A DNA stretch of 64,000 bases, taken from the NCBI RefSeq assembly GCF_000506985.1, contig NZ_KI650980.1, positions 62,001 to 126,000 of the forward strand, in the 5' to 3' direction. Position 1 is the stretch's first letter. Every line of letters starts with the position of its first letter. This stretch comes from Advenella kashmirensis W13003. GTDB lineage: Bacteria; Pseudomonadota; Gammaproteobacteria; Burkholderiales; Burkholderiaceae_B. The notes beneath the pieces are model-generated. The model saw nothing but the letters and a program-made list of their open reading frames with translations. It searched no databases and had not been told where the DNA came from. Shown piece by piece: positions 9,411 through 19,496 of this stretch. The position numbers were made by a program, and so were the translations under genes.

Positions 9411-9447
9411 TGTTCGATATTACTACATGTTGTTCGATTATCGAACA
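9411..9447. promoter_or_regulatory. Three-half-site IclR (PcaU-type) operator
   Basis: TGTTCGAT at 9411-9418 is repeated directly at 9431-9438 (20 bp apart, two helical turns), and the latter forms a perfect palindrome TGTTCGAT-T-ATCGAACA at 9431-9447. A palindrome plus a third direct repeat 10 bp away is the published architecture of the Acinetobacter PcaU site. It lies between the IclR gene and pcaB, so it can serve both promoters. Confidence 0.8.
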
Positions 9448-9560
9448 AAAAGTGAAATATACCAGTAGATATTTCAATTGAAACAGCGACAATAATGGGT
9501 AAAGCATTTCAAATAGTATTTTCCGCCAGATGCTTATCGCGGTTGTGAGGAACTGAAATC

Positions 9561-10922
9561 ATGAGTCAAATCTATGCAGGTTTGTTTTATCAGCGCCAGG
9601 TAACTGATATTTTCAGCGACCGATCGCTATTGCGATATTTGACGCGCGTGGAAGTGGCGCTTGCGAAGGCACAGGCCTCTGCAGGCGTCATTCCGCAGGC
9701 CGCAGCGATCGGCATCGAGAACAACTGCACTGAACAGGCCGTTGCGCAGATCGATCTGGAGGGACTGGCTGCTGAAAGCGGTTCCGCAGGCAATGTTGCC
9801 ATTCCTTTTGTGAAGCGTCTGACCGCCATTGTCAGAGAGCAGGATGAGACTGCGTCGCGTTATGTTCACTGGGGTGCGACAAGCCAGGACGTGCTGGATA
9901 CGGCGTGTATTCTGCAATGTCGTGACGCATTGGCGATTATCCAGGCGTTGCTCGAGCAGGCATACCAGACGGCACTGGTGCAGGCGCAGAACTACCGTGG
10001 GCATATCATGATGGGACGAACCTGGCTGCAACAGGCGTTACCCATTACCCTGGGTCATAAGTTCGCCCGGTGGGCAGCTGTCCTTCAACGTGATCTGGCT
10101 CGGCTGGAAAGCATGCAGTCAAGGTCTCTGACAGCGCAACTGGGGGGTGCGACGGGGTCACTCGCGTCGATGCAGAACGAAGGCTCGGCCGTGGTTCTGG
10201 CTTTTTCGCGCGAGCTGGATCTGGCTGCGCCGACATGCACCTGGCACGGAGAGCGTGACCGTATCGTGGAAATGGCTGGCGTGCTGGCGCTTGTTGTCGG
10301 CAATCTGGGCAACATGGCGCGGGACTGGTCACTTATGATGCAGACCGAAATTGGCGAGTTGTTCGAGCCAGCGGGCAAGGGGCGGGGAGGGTCTTCTACC
10401 ATGCCTCATAAACGCAATCCTGTGGCCGCCGCCGCGGTGCTTGCGGCTGCCAATCGGGTGCCAGGCCTCATGGCCAGCCTGTACCATGGAATGGTGCTGG
10501 AGCATGAACGGGGTCTGGGCGGATGGCAAGCCGAGTGGCTATCGCTGCCCGAGATTTTTCAATTATGCGCGGGCGCTTTGGAGCGCACGGTGGACGTATT
10601 ACAAGGCATGCAGGTCGATCCTGACGCCATGCGACGTAATATTGAATGCACAAATGGGCTGATCATGGCCGAAGCTGTGATGATGGCGCTGGCTCCGACA
10701 ACAGGACGTCTCAATGCACATCATCTGGTGGAATCTGCATGCAAAATAGCTGTGCAAGAGAATCGACATCTGAAAGCGGTCATCAGCGACATGGATGAGA
10801 TCAAACAAAAGTTTAGTGCCATGCAACTCGACAATATATTCCGGCCGGAAACCTATATCGGCAATATTCACGATCAGATTGATGCGGTGCTTGGCCAAGC
10901 CAGAAAAAGAGGGAAGCAATGA
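9561..10922 (+). CDS. pcaB: 3-carboxy-cis,cis-muconate cycloisomerase
   Basis: A 453-residue member of the fumarase/aspartase superfamily. The superfamily signature appears as GSSTMPHKRNPV around residues 277-288, and HWGATSQDVLDT (about 99-110) carries the first active-site block. It converts 3-carboxy-cis,cis-muconate, the product of PcaHG, into 4-carboxymuconolactone. It is the first gene of pcaBDCHG behind the IclR operator, and its stop overlaps pcaD by 4 bp. A weak GAGG precedes the ATG at 9561. Confidence 0.95.
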   Translation: MSQIYAGLFYQRQVTDIFSDRSLLRYLTRVEVALAKAQASAGVIPQAAAIGIENNCTEQAVAQIDLEGLAAESGSAGNVAIPFVKRLTAIVREQDETASRYVHWGATSQDVLDTACILQCRDALAIIQALLEQAYQTALVQAQNYRGHIMMGRTWLQQALPITLGHKFARWAAVLQRDLARLESMQSRSLTAQLGGATGSLASMQNEGSAVVLAFSRELDLAAPTCTWHGERDRIVEMAGVLALVVGNLGNMARDWSLMMQTEIGELFEPAGKGRGGSSTMPHKRNPVAAAAVLAAANRVPGLMASLYHGMVLEHERGLGGWQAEWLSLPEIFQLCAGALERTVDVLQGMQVDPDAMRRNIECTNGLIMAEAVMMALAPTTGRLNAHHLVESACKIAVQENRHLKAVISDMDEIKQKFSAMQLDNIFRPETYIGNIHDQIDAVLGQARKRGKQ

Positions 10923-11707
10923 CTATTGTGATTAGAAACCGCCAGGGTAAAAAACTGTCGGTAGAGATAACCGGTCCGGATGAGGCGCCGGTCGTCCTGT
11001 TTTCTAATTCCCTCGGGACAGACAAGGGAATGTGGGAGCCGCAGGTCAATGCCCTGAAAGCAGACTACCGGATTGTGACTTATGACGCGCGCGGGCATGG
11101 CGCCAGCCAGATTGTTGAAAATGCCAGCCTGGAGAATCTTGGCGCCGATGCAATCGATATTCTGGATGGTCTTTCAATCGCAAAAGCCCATTTCTGTGGT
11201 ATTTCGATGGGTGGTCTGACCGGGCTCTGGCTGGGCATTCACCACCCGGACCGGTTCCATAGCGTAACAATCGCCAATGCGGCAGCCAGAATCGGCGTTC
11301 CGGTCGCGTGGCAGGAGCGCGCTGAAACGGTGACCGGCCATGGCCTTGCTCCCGTGGTATCGGGCACGCCCGCACGCTGGTTCAGTGACGATTTTGATTA
11401 CAAGCAAGATGCGCTCGCGATGCGCACTATCCAGTCGCTGGCCGATACGTCGCCCCAGGGGTATGCCGCTGCCTGCCGGGCGCTGGCAGGCGCCGATTTG
11501 CGTGAACAGATAAGACAGATTCCCATTCCTGTCCTGATAATCGTGGGTACGCGCGATCCGGTGACGACTGTTGCTGACGGTCAGTTCATGCAGGCGCATA
11601 TTCCAGACAGCAAACTTTCAGAGCTGGCGGCTTCTCATTTGTCCAACATCGAACAGCCAGCGGCGTTTAGTCAGGAGCTAAGGCATTTTATCGAATCGCT
11701 GGTATAG
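10919..11707 (+). CDS. pcaD: 3-oxoadipate enol-lactonase
   Basis: A 262-residue alpha/beta hydrolase. The nucleophile elbow is GISMGG (Ser at about residue 96). The oxyanion region reads FSNSLGTDKGMW, and the catalytic histidine is in SHLSNIEQP near the C-terminus. It hydrolyses 3-oxoadipate enol-lactone to 3-oxoadipate in the cytoplasm. The start codon overlaps the pcaB stop. In some bacteria pcaD and pcaC are fused (pcaL); here they are separate, with about 120 bp between them. Confidence 0.95.
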   Translation: MTIVIRNRQGKKLSVEITGPDEAPVVLFSNSLGTDKGMWEPQVNALKADYRIVTYDARGHGASQIVENASLENLGADAIDILDGLSIAKAHFCGISMGGLTGLWLGIHHPDRFHSVTIANAAARIGVPVAWQERAETVTGHGLAPVVSGTPARWFSDDFDYKQDALAMRTIQSLADTSPQGYAAACRALAGADLREQIRQIPIPVLIIVGTRDPVTTVADGQFMQAHIPDSKLSELAASHLSNIEQPAAFSQELRHFIESLV

Positions 11708-11831
11708 GCTGTGCGTCGGCAGACGATGCATTTTTCAGTGGCGCGAGCGCGCTTTGCAGGATGAAGTAATTTTACCTTCGGGTATTTGTCCATTCGTCGC
11801 GAGCGCCATGCAATTTAAACGAGGTTTTATT

Positions 11832-12985
<1,154 letters not shown>

Positions 12986-13002
12986 TGAGGGAAGAACAGG
13001 CT

Positions 13003-13632
13003 ATGAAAAACCAGGCATTTGATGAATGGCGCGAAACCCCGTCGCAGACAGGGGGACCTTATGTCCATATCGGGCTCTTGCCGAAGCAGGCGGATATCGA
13101 TGTATTTGAACACAATTTTGGCAACTCGCTGGTCGACGACAAAACCGAAGGCCAACGGATCCGCCTGGAAGGTCAGGTATTTGACGGACTAGGCATACCG
13201 CTGCGCGATGTGTTGATCGAAATATGGCAGGCCGACGCCAATGGCGTCTATGCAGGCAATGCAGATCCACAAGGCACAAGCGCAGATTCCGGGTTTTCGG
13301 GATGGGGCCGGGCAGCGGCGGATTTTGGCACTGGATTCTGGCATTTCGATACGATCAAGCCAGGCTGCGTCCCGGGCCGAAAAGGTAGCACACAGGCACC
13401 GCATATCGCATTGGTCGTCTTTGCCAGAGGCGTGAATATCGGTCTGAATACGCGCGTTTACTTCGATGACGAAACCGATGCGAATGCGAAAGATCCCGTC
13501 CTGAACAGCATTGAATGGGTAAAGCGGCGGGAAACACTGATCGCCAGACGGGAAGATCGCGATGGGGAACGGATATATCGATTCGATATTCGTATTCAGG
13601 GGGAGGACGAAACGGTATTCTTTGATATTTAA
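13003..13632 (+). CDS. pcaG: Protocatechuate 3,4-dioxygenase alpha subunit
   Basis: 209 residues from the ATG at 13003; an ATG at 12985 overlapping the pcaH stop is possible but lacks a ribosome site. The beta-sandwich fold shared with PcaH is visible (EIWQADANGVY, GWGRAAADFGTGFWHFDTIKPG), but the subunit lacks the HxH iron pair, having APHIALVVFARG where PcaH has PAHIHFS. This is normal for the alpha subunit. It is the last gene of the pca operon and is followed by a strong hairpin before the convergent tph operon. Confidence 0.95.
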   Translation: MKNQAFDEWRETPSQTGGPYVHIGLLPKQADIDVFEHNFGNSLVDDKTEGQRIRLEGQVFDGLGIPLRDVLIEIWQADANGVYAGNADPQGTSADSGFSGWGRAAADFGTGFWHFDTIKPGCVPGRKGSTQAPHIALVVFARGVNIGLNTRVYFDDETDANAKDPVLNSIEWVKRRETLIARREDRDGERIYRFDIRIQGEDETVFFDI

Positions 13633-13646
13633 TAATGCACGATGCC

Positions 13647-13676
13647 ACGGTAACGATCTGTCTTGATCGTTGCCGT
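13647..13676. terminator. Bidirectional hairpin between pcaG and tphA1
   Basis: A 12-bp stem with one G-T wobble and a 6-base loop: ACGGTAACGATC (13647-13658) pairs with GATCGTTGCCGT (13665-13676). There is no U-run on either side, so it is not a canonical intrinsic terminator. Its place between two convergent operons suggests transcript-end protection or a transcription barrier. Confidence 0.55.
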
Positions 13677-13763
13677 CGGCCTTGCGAATACCGATTCTGC
13701 CTGGATATCTTGTTTCATCGGTGTGACATGCACGCAGTGATGGGCAAGTTCAAATGTCGATTG

Positions 13764-14816
13764 CTATGTCGATTCGGATGTTGCTGCAGGCTCGGCGTTG
13801 AGCCCGATTTCAGCAGTGGAAACGAAGGCATCGCAATAAAACGCGTCACGATCCAGGCCGCGCTCGTATACAAAATCCTGACGGGCGGCACTGATCATGC
13901 CGGGCGCGCCACAGGCATAAACTTCAAAATGTGCGAGCGTGGGTATGTCGTCCATTGCGGCCTGATGTACAAAACCAGTACGTCCTTGCCATTGTTCCGC
14001 AGATCCCGGTTCCGACAATACGGGTACAAAACTGAACCAGGGCAGTTGGGCTTCCCACTTGCGTGGCAGTTCAATCCGATACAAGTCCTCGGCGCGTCGC
14101 GCGCCCCAATACAAAACCATCGGTCGGGCGAGCTTGCGCCTGACGGCGTCTTCCACAATCGACTTGATCGGAGCAAACCCGGTTCCGCTGGCCAGCAGCA
14201 CGATAGGCTTATCGTGCTCTTCGCGCAGGTAGAATTCACCGAAAGGCATGGAAAGCTCAAGAAAATCGCCCTCAGCAAGCGCGCCGACAACCTCTTGCGA
14301 AAAACGACCTCCGGGAACCTGGCGTATATGCAACTCGACACCGTCGTTCTGATGGGGTGGATTCGCCATGGAAAAATGACGCAGGCTGCCGTCTGCCAAG
14401 CGGATACTCAGGTACTGTCCTGCCTTGAATTTCACTCTGGTGCCAGCCGGGAAACGCAATTGCAGCACCGTTACGTCTTCTGCGGCCTGCAGCTTGCGGT
14501 AGACTCTGGCCATGACAGTCTTGATTGCGCTGCGATCTATGGGTTTGATTTCACGGACGGCAATCATCAAGTCCGAACGGGGTTTTGCCTGGCACAGCAA
14601 TACATGGCCCTCCCGCCGCTCCTGTTCGGATAAGCCTGCGCCAGTATCGCCCTGTACTTCACCGGAAACAAGGCGGCAGCGGCAACTGCCGCAAATGCCG
14701 GTGCGGCAGGAATAGGGAAGCTCGTAGCCGGCCGCAATTGCACTGTCGAGTACTGTCCTGCCGGCTTCGCCGTTAAATGCGACGTCGTGGTCCATGACCT
14801 GAATAGTATGAGACAT
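13764..14816 (-). CDS. tphA1: Terephthalate 1,2-dioxygenase reductase component
   Basis: 350 residues: an N-terminal plant-type [2Fe-2S] ferredoxin domain (CRTGICGSCRCRL, with the fourth Cys in LLCQAKP, residues about 36-80), then an FAD domain (FKAGQYLSIRLADGSLRHFSMA) and an NAD domain (IVLLASGTGFAPIKSIVED). This order matches TphA1 of Comamonas (336 residues) and the benzoate-dioxygenase reductase class. It passes electrons from NAD(P)H to the TphA2A3 oxygenase. As in Comamonas sp. E6 it is the last gene of the operon. Confidence 0.9.
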   Translation of the reverse strand: MSHTIQVMDHDVAFNGEAGRTVLDSAIAAGYELPYSCRTGICGSCRCRLVSGEVQGDTGAGLSEQERREGHVLLCQAKPRSDLMIAVREIKPIDRSAIKTVMARVYRKLQAAEDVTVLQLRFPAGTRVKFKAGQYLSIRLADGSLRHFSMANPPHQNDGVELHIRQVPGGRFSQEVVGALAEGDFLELSMPFGEFYLREEHDKPIVLLASGTGFAPIKSIVEDAVRRKLARPMVLYWGARRAEDLYRIELPRKWEAQLPWFSFVPVLSEPGSAEQWQGRTGFVHQAAMDDIPTLAHFEVYACGAPGMISAARQDFVYERGLDRDAFYCDAFVSTAEIGLNAEPAATSEST

Positions 14817-14844
14817 CTTCTCTGTGATCCTTTATCTTGCTTGT

Positions 14845-15828
14845 TTATGCAGATATGCCTGCCAGCATCCTGACGGTACGGATTGTTGCAGCCGGGTCGG
14901 CCACGTTGCTGCCCGCGATATCGTATGCACACCCATGCCCCACGCTGCTGAACAGAACGGGGGAGCCGACCGAAAGTGCGCTGGCCGTCAGGGGACTCAG
15001 CAATTTGATGGGAATATGTCCCTGATCGTGGTACATGGCAAGATAGACGTCATTCCCGCGTTGCGACAGCATGACATCGGCGCCGGCGGGGCCCTCGACG
15101 CGATAACCCATGGCGCGCAAACGTGCTACGGCCGGCATGGTAATGCGCTGGTCATCATCACCGAACAGACCATTTTCCCCGGCATGCGGATTAATTCCGA
15201 ATACGCCAAGCTGCGGCTGGGCAATGCCCAGCGCCCGCGTGGCTTCGATGACCGCCACGGCAGCATTAACGACACGCTCTGGCGTAATACGATCCAGCGC
15301 ATCATGCAGTCGCTCGTGCAAAGTCACGTGACCGATGCGCAATTCCGGCGAGACGAGCAAAAGGAATACATTCGCCGCAGGTATGCCCGTGAGGGTTGCG
15401 ATCAGGCCTGGATATCCTGAAAATTCGATCCCTGCCAGATGAATCGATGTTTCGGAGTGCGGGCAGCCAATAACGGCGTCGACGATCGCCTGATCTGCCA
15501 GTTCGACAGCGGCACGTACATATGCGATGGTTGCCGCACCCGCCGGCGCTCGCGTCTCGCCTGGTCGAAATTGGTCGACGGGTAGCGCCGGCACATCGAC
15601 AAACCGGATATCGTTCGGCAGTTTCGCTGTATCCGGACTGAATGGCCGCAATCGCGACCGGGGCGCAATGCGTTCGAGATAGTGCTCCAGGACGAACCGG
15701 TCGCCCACCAGAACCAGGTCGACATTGCTATCCTGCAATGCGATTGAGGCTTTGATGGCAATCTCGGGTCCGATTCCGTTGGGTTCGCCAATGGCCACTG
15801 CAATTCGTTTTGCAACACCTTCAGTCAT
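14845..15828 (-). CDS. tphB: 1,2-dihydroxy-3,5-cyclohexadiene-1,4-dicarboxylate dehydrogenase
   Basis: A 327-residue PdxA-family protein (GEPNGIGPEIAIKA at the N-terminus; the metal and substrate motif MYHDQGHIPIKLL near the C-terminus). PdxA relatives oxidise and decarboxylate; TphB turns the cis-dihydrodiol of terephthalate into protocatechuate. The position between tphA3 and tphA1, with a 4-bp overlap to tphA3, decides the function against a vitamin B6 role. The length fits TphB (about 315 residues) and PdxA. Confidence 0.9.
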   Translation of the reverse strand: MTEGVAKRIAVAIGEPNGIGPEIAIKASIALQDSNVDLVLVGDRFVLEHYLERIAPRSRLRPFSPDTAKLPNDIRFVDVPALPVDQFRPGETRAPAGAATIAYVRAAVELADQAIVDAVIGCPHSETSIHLAGIEFSGYPGLIATLTGIPAANVFLLLVSPELRIGHVTLHERLHDALDRITPERVVNAAVAVIEATRALGIAQPQLGVFGINPHAGENGLFGDDDQRITMPAVARLRAMGYRVEGPAGADVMLSQRGNDVYLAMYHDQGHIPIKLLSPLTASALSVGSPVLFSSVGHGCAYDIAGSNVADPAATIRTVRMLAGISA

Positions 15829-16298
15829 AACGGAATCACTAGTAATGTATCGATATTGCAGCTGTCGCAGACTACGACCCGTTCGGCAAACTTAAGCGGG
15901 TGGTCGGGTTGTGCGACGATGCAATCAATATAGCGTCCCGTGGCAAACACTTCTGTGCCGCCGTCGCGCATGATCCGCGCCACAATGAACGGGCTTTCTG
16001 CTTTTGCGGTATCGCCTTTCTGTTCCAGCAGCACCGGCGCACCGATAATATGACGGTAGCGCTGTTCTTCATAGATGTTGGCATCGCGCATGGCCATAAC
16101 GCGATCCTGAAGCATTGCACGGGTATCTGCGTAAACGATGCCGGCTTGCAGGGCAGCTGCGTAATTGTCAGCGGTAGTCACCAAATAAAGACATTGGTCA
16201 AGGAAGAAATCGCCCAGTTGCTCCAGCTCATCATTGTCGATACACCGGGCATAGGCTGCATTCAGGGCAATCAGGCGCTCTTGGGTAAACACGCTCAT
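15825..16298 (-). CDS. tphA3: Terephthalate 1,2-dioxygenase small (beta) subunit
   Basis: 157 residues from the ATG at 16298, preceded by GGAG; a TTG three codons upstream lies too close to that site. It belongs to the ring-hydroxylating dioxygenase beta-subunit family (SnoaL/NTF2-like cone fold; LGDFFLDQCLYLVTTADNY, then IVARIMRDGGTEVFATGRYID). It is structural, pairing with TphA2 in an alpha-beta oxygenase. The length matches the 154-residue Comamonas protein. Confidence 0.9.
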   Translation of the reverse strand: MSVFTQERLIALNAAYARCIDNDELEQLGDFFLDQCLYLVTTADNYAAALQAGIVYADTRAMLQDRVMAMRDANIYEEQRYRHIIGAPVLLEQKGDTAKAESPFIVARIMRDGGTEVFATGRYIDCIVAQPDHPLKFAERVVVCDSCNIDTLLVIPL

Positions 16299-16303
16299 CT
16301 TTT

Positions 16304-17554
16304 TCAAATCTCCATGTAGCTGCGATAGGCATTCCAGAAACCCCGCACCGACGCTTCAGTCGTGCGGTTATCCTGCGTTTCGATACTGTCTCCTCCCATC
16401 TCCAGAATGGCATTTTCATTCTTCGCGCCCGCAATTCCGCGCTGAACAAAACCGCCGACTGCGCCGTCTTCCATGGATATGAAGCCCGCCGGACCGGTCA
16501 GGTTCAATTGCTTGAGTCGCATCCGGCGCAATTGCGGGGAGTCATCTGCGAAGCCGATATACGTCCAGTTCAAAACCGTCTTGTCGGTACCCACGGGCAG
16601 GATTTGCCGGATTGCGAGTGTGTTCTGGATCTGCGCAATGACGAATCCGGGAAACACTGACAGAATTTGCAGTGTAATACCGTCTCCGAACTCATCGCAG
16701 CCATCAAGCAGGGTCGGATCGGCCAGCGCATATCCTTCTTTGTCGGAGCGCAGTTTTTCCGCGTTGTACTCGCTGCTTTCCTGTGCCTGATGATCGACTT
16801 TGGACCAGCTGATATGGTGAGCCCCTGTTTCGCTGATGATCACGCCACCTTTCTGCGACAGGCGGTTGATTCGGAATGTCGTGAAGAACACATGCAGCAG
16901 GCTGGCGTGATAACTGTCCTTCACATTCTCCATGTACAGCTTCCAGTTATTCGGAATGGTTTGCTTGAAGCGTCCCAGGACCTCTACAGGTTTGGGTAGT
17001 ACGCGTTCGATTTTTTCCAGTACCGCATCTCCAAGGTATTCTTCGATTGACGGCACGTCTTCATCGAAGCTGCCGAACACCAGGCCGGCTACCGTTGCGG
17101 TACGCAATTTGCGCGGGCCGTGGTGTTCCTTGCAGAAGTCGGGTGGCATGCCGCCCATGCCGTTCACGCCTTGCTCGAATGCGACGCCTTTCAGATTGCC
17201 TTGCAAATCATAGCGCCATGCATGATAGACACAGGTAAAGTCCTGCGCCTTGCCGCTGTCTTTCAATGCGATCAGCGAGCCGCGGTGCGCGCAGCGATTT
17301 TCGAACGACTGCACCTGGTCTTCATCGTCTCGCACAACGATGACCGGCGTCTCTCCAACAAACGTGGTGCGATAGTCCCCGGGCTCGGGGATGTCCGCTT
17401 CCAGACACAGATAGTTCCAGGTCGGGCCCTGAAATAAACGCTGTTGTTCCGTGCGATAGATCGGCTGGTCGCTATATAACCAGTATGGGACCTGAGTCAG
17501 CCCGGGTTCCCACGTGCGTTCGATGCCGCGCATATCGTTAAGTTTCATTTCCAC
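16304..17554 (-). CDS. tphA2: Terephthalate 1,2-dioxygenase large (alpha) subunit
   Basis: 416 residues. Rieske ligands are Cys88, His90, Cys108 and His111 (CAHR, CVYH); the catalytic iron is held by Asp213, His216 and His221 (D-x2-H-x4-H in [10 protein letters not shown]). The GTG at 17554 sits six bases after AGGAG; the ATG two codons later is an alternative. It dihydroxylates terephthalate at carbons 1 and 2. Neighbours tphC and tphA3 are in the Comamonas order, which makes this assignment secure. Confidence 0.9.
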   Translation of the reverse strand: MEMKLNDMRGIERTWEPGLTQVPYWLYSDQPIYRTEQQRLFQGPTWNYLCLEADIPEPGDYRTTFVGETPVIVVRDDEDQVQSFENRCAHRGSLIALKDSGKAQDFTCVYHAWRYDLQGNLKGVAFEQGVNGMGGMPPDFCKEHHGPRKLRTATVAGLVFGSFDEDVPSIEEYLGDAVLEKIERVLPKPVEVLGRFKQTIPNNWKLYMENVKDSYHASLLHVFFTTFRINRLSQKGGVIISETGAHHISWSKVDHQAQESSEYNAEKLRSDKEGYALADPTLLDGCDEFGDGITLQILSVFPGFVIAQIQNTLAIRQILPVGTDKTVLNWTYIGFADDSPQLRRMRLKQLNLTGPAGFISMEDGAVGGFVQRGIAGAKNENAILEMGGDSIETQDNRTTEASVRGFWNAYRSYMEI

Positions 17555-17585
17555 AATTTACTCCTCTTGCAGACAAGATCTGTTT

Positions 17586-18566
17586 TTAATTCGGCTGGAC
17601 GCCAGCCTGCTCGATCACTTTTTTCCAGCGGACACGCTCGGCGGCAATGAACTCACCCGTTTCCTTTGGTGATTGGCCGACGACTTCAGCTCCCTGGCCA
17701 AGAAATTGCTTCTTCACATCCGGCATGTTCAGGATGTCGACGATAGCGGTATTGAGCTTCTGGATGATTTCGTCAGCTGTCCCGGGTGGGGCCGCTGCGG
17801 CAAACCATGTCGTGGCGCTGAAACCGGGCAAGCCGCTTTCCGAAATGGTCGGCACATCAGGTAGCAATGGGCTGCGATTGGTCCCGGCGACGGCCAGTAT
17901 TTTGGTCTTGCCTGCGCTGTGATAGGAGTGCATGGAACTGATGTTGTCAAAGAACACATCCACTTGGCCACCTACCAGATCCGTGAGCGCGGGTGCGGTG
18001 CCGCGATAGGGCACAAAAGTAAACTTCGCGCCTGCCTGCTCGGCAAACATGGCGGCGGTCAGGTGTGATGTGGTGCCATTGCCCTGCGTCGCCACATTGA
18101 CGCTTCCGCCTTTCTCCCGGGCATATTTGATGAACGCCTGGGTTGATGCCACAGGCAGGCTGCTTTTTACAGCCAGGACGTTTGGTACAGACGCCAGCAC
18201 TGTGATCAACTCGAAATCTTCAGGGTCGAATGGCAGGTCTTTGTAAAGCTTTTTATTGATAGCCAACGGCGCCGGTGGTGTCACAAGCAGGGTGTAGCCG
18301 TCAGGCGTCGCTTTCGCAACATAATCGGTGCCGATATTGCCGCCGGCGCCGGTCCGATTTTGAATGACCACAGGCTGCCCCCATTTCTCGGACAACTTCT
18401 GCGCAACGATGCGGGGCAGCACGTCGGCAGTGCCGCCGGCAGGAAATGGGACGACGATTGTGATCGGCTTGCTGGGATAGCTGTCCGCCGGACTGGCTAT
18501 CCCGGCACTACAGGTGCCGATAAGCACGCTCGCCAGCAATGGGCGGCAAAAAATACGAGGGTTCAT
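17586..18566 (-). CDS. tphC: Terephthalate-binding Bug/TctC periplasmic protein
   Basis: 326 residues from the ATG at 18566. The frame is open another 43 codons upstream, but that part would run into the operator region and hide the signal peptide (MNPRIFCRPLLASVLIGTCSAGIASP). It has NRTGAGGNIG and TPDGYTLL typical of the family. In Comamonas TphC binds terephthalate and delivers it to a TctA/TctB-type permease encoded elsewhere. It is the first gene of the tph operon, divergent from tphR. Confidence 0.9.
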   Translation of the reverse strand: MNPRIFCRPLLASVLIGTCSAGIASPADSYPSKPITIVVPFPAGGTADVLPRIVAQKLSEKWGQPVVIQNRTGAGGNIGTDYVAKATPDGYTLLVTPPAPLAINKKLYKDLPFDPEDFELITVLASVPNVLAVKSSLPVASTQAFIKYAREKGGSVNVATQGNGTTSHLTAAMFAEQAGAKFTFVPYRGTAPALTDLVGGQVDVFFDNISSMHSYHSAGKTKILAVAGTNRSPLLPDVPTISESGLPGFSATTWFAAAAPPGTADEIIQKLNTAIVDILNMPDVKKQFLGQGAEVVGQSPKETGEFIAAERVRWKKVIEQAGVQPN

Positions 18567-18677
18567 TTCAATATCTCTTACTTGGTATGGAAGGGGCTTC
18601 TGTCGATACGCCTGGAAGAAGGACTGGACAGGAATCCTAGGTTTAACTTTGACCTTCGTCAACAAAATACGATAATA

Positions 18678-18694
18678 TGTGCGCATATCGCACA
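18678..18694. promoter_or_regulatory. IclR-type operator between tphC and tphR
   Basis: A 17-bp palindrome, TGTGCG-CATAT-CGCACA, has exact 6-bp arms. It has the same length and symmetry as the pca operator (TGTTCG...CGAACA at 9431-9447) with a changed recognition core. It lies 30 bp before the tphR start and 112 bp before tphC, as expected for TphR control of both. I found no third half-site. Confidence 0.7.
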
Positions 18695-18723
18695 AATAAA
18701 TCCAATGTTTTCAGAGAGTGACT

Positions 18724-19485
18724 ATGACTGTCCCTATAGATAAAGACTATGTTGCCGGCCTGGAAAAAGGCCTCGCAATCATCGAAGCTTTTGGTCTTCG
18801 CCATGGTCCTCTGACCCTCAGCGAGGCAGCCGACATCACCGGCCACTCGCGCGCTGCAGCACGTCGCTCAATGCTGACTTTGCAAAAACTGGGATATGTA
18901 GAATCCGATGGGCGCTATTTCCGGCTTGCGCCGCGAACGCTAAGATTGGGACATGCGTATGTGACTTCCAATTCGCTGTCGAAACAGGTTCAACCGATTC
19001 TCGAATCGCTGAGCGAACGTACTCAGGAATCCAGTTCGTTCGCAGTGCAGGACAACACAGATGTGGTATTTGTCGCGCGTGCCGCTACGCGTCGCAGCTT
19101 GTCGAATGGTCTGGGCCAGGGTTCACGCTTGCCTGCTCATTGCGCAGCGACCGGCCGCGTCATGCTGGCAGCGCTGCCCGCACAAGAGGCTGAATTATTA
19201 TTGAATCGAATGCAACGCCAGAAATTGACGCCGCATACGCGTACCGAGATCCCGGCGCTGATGGCGCTGCTTGACGAAGTAAGTGCTTTAGGCTATGCGA
19301 TCAGTAATGAAGAAATCGAGCTCGGGGTACGTTCGATTGCGATACCGATCCGCGATAGCACGGGCAAAACCGTCGCTGCCATGAGTCTGGTGGCGTCAAC
19401 CTCACGCCACTCTTTGGAAAGCATGATTGCCGATTTGCTGCCTGAGCTGGGAAGCGCCCGGCAAAGACTTGGTACATTTTTGTAA
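18724..19485 (+). CDS. tphR: IclR-family regulator of the terephthalate operon
   Basis: 253 residues from the ATG at 18724 (a GTG two codons earlier is in frame). It has an N-terminal winged helix (YVAGLEKGLAIIEAF; HSRAAARRSMLTLQKLGYV) and a C-terminal effector domain (SNEEIELGVRSIAIPIRD). It resembles the pca IclR protein at 8550 along its length, with conserved AARR helix, so the two appear to be paralogues with related operators. In Comamonas TphR activates tphC-A2-A3-B-A1 with terephthalate as inducer. The divergent arrangement is the same here. Confidence 0.88.
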   Translation: MTVPIDKDYVAGLEKGLAIIEAFGLRHGPLTLSEAADITGHSRAAARRSMLTLQKLGYVESDGRYFRLAPRTLRLGHAYVTSNSLSKQVQPILESLSERTQESSSFAVQDNTDVVFVARAATRRSLSNGLGQGSRLPAHCAATGRVMLAALPAQEAELLLNRMQRQKLTPHTRTEIPALMALLDEVSALGYAISNEEIELGVRSIAIPIRDSTGKTVAAMSLVASTSRHSLESMIADLLPELGSARQRLGTFL

Positions 19486-19496
19486 ACCTGCCGAAT

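Noticed and set aside
9411-9447. Start of a CRISPR array or repeat element
   Set aside because: Only three short half-sites with operator geometry; no spacers or further copies.
11754-11831. Longer PcaC from a TTG start
   Set aside because: No ribosome site, and the extra residues have no family counterpart; the ATG at 11832 has GAGG upstream.
13635-14633. A 332-residue open frame antisense to tphA1
   Set aside because: It lies opposite a well-conserved ferredoxin reductase and shows no domain or ribosome site.
14845-15828. PdxA (vitamin B6 synthesis) gene
   Set aside because: The fold is PdxA, but the gene overlaps tphA3 and lies before tphA1 exactly as tphB does in Comamonas. A B6 role is not needed to explain it.
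18567-18695. 43-residue N-terminal extension of TphC
   Set aside because: It would place the signal peptide inside the protein and run over the IclR operator and the promoter.
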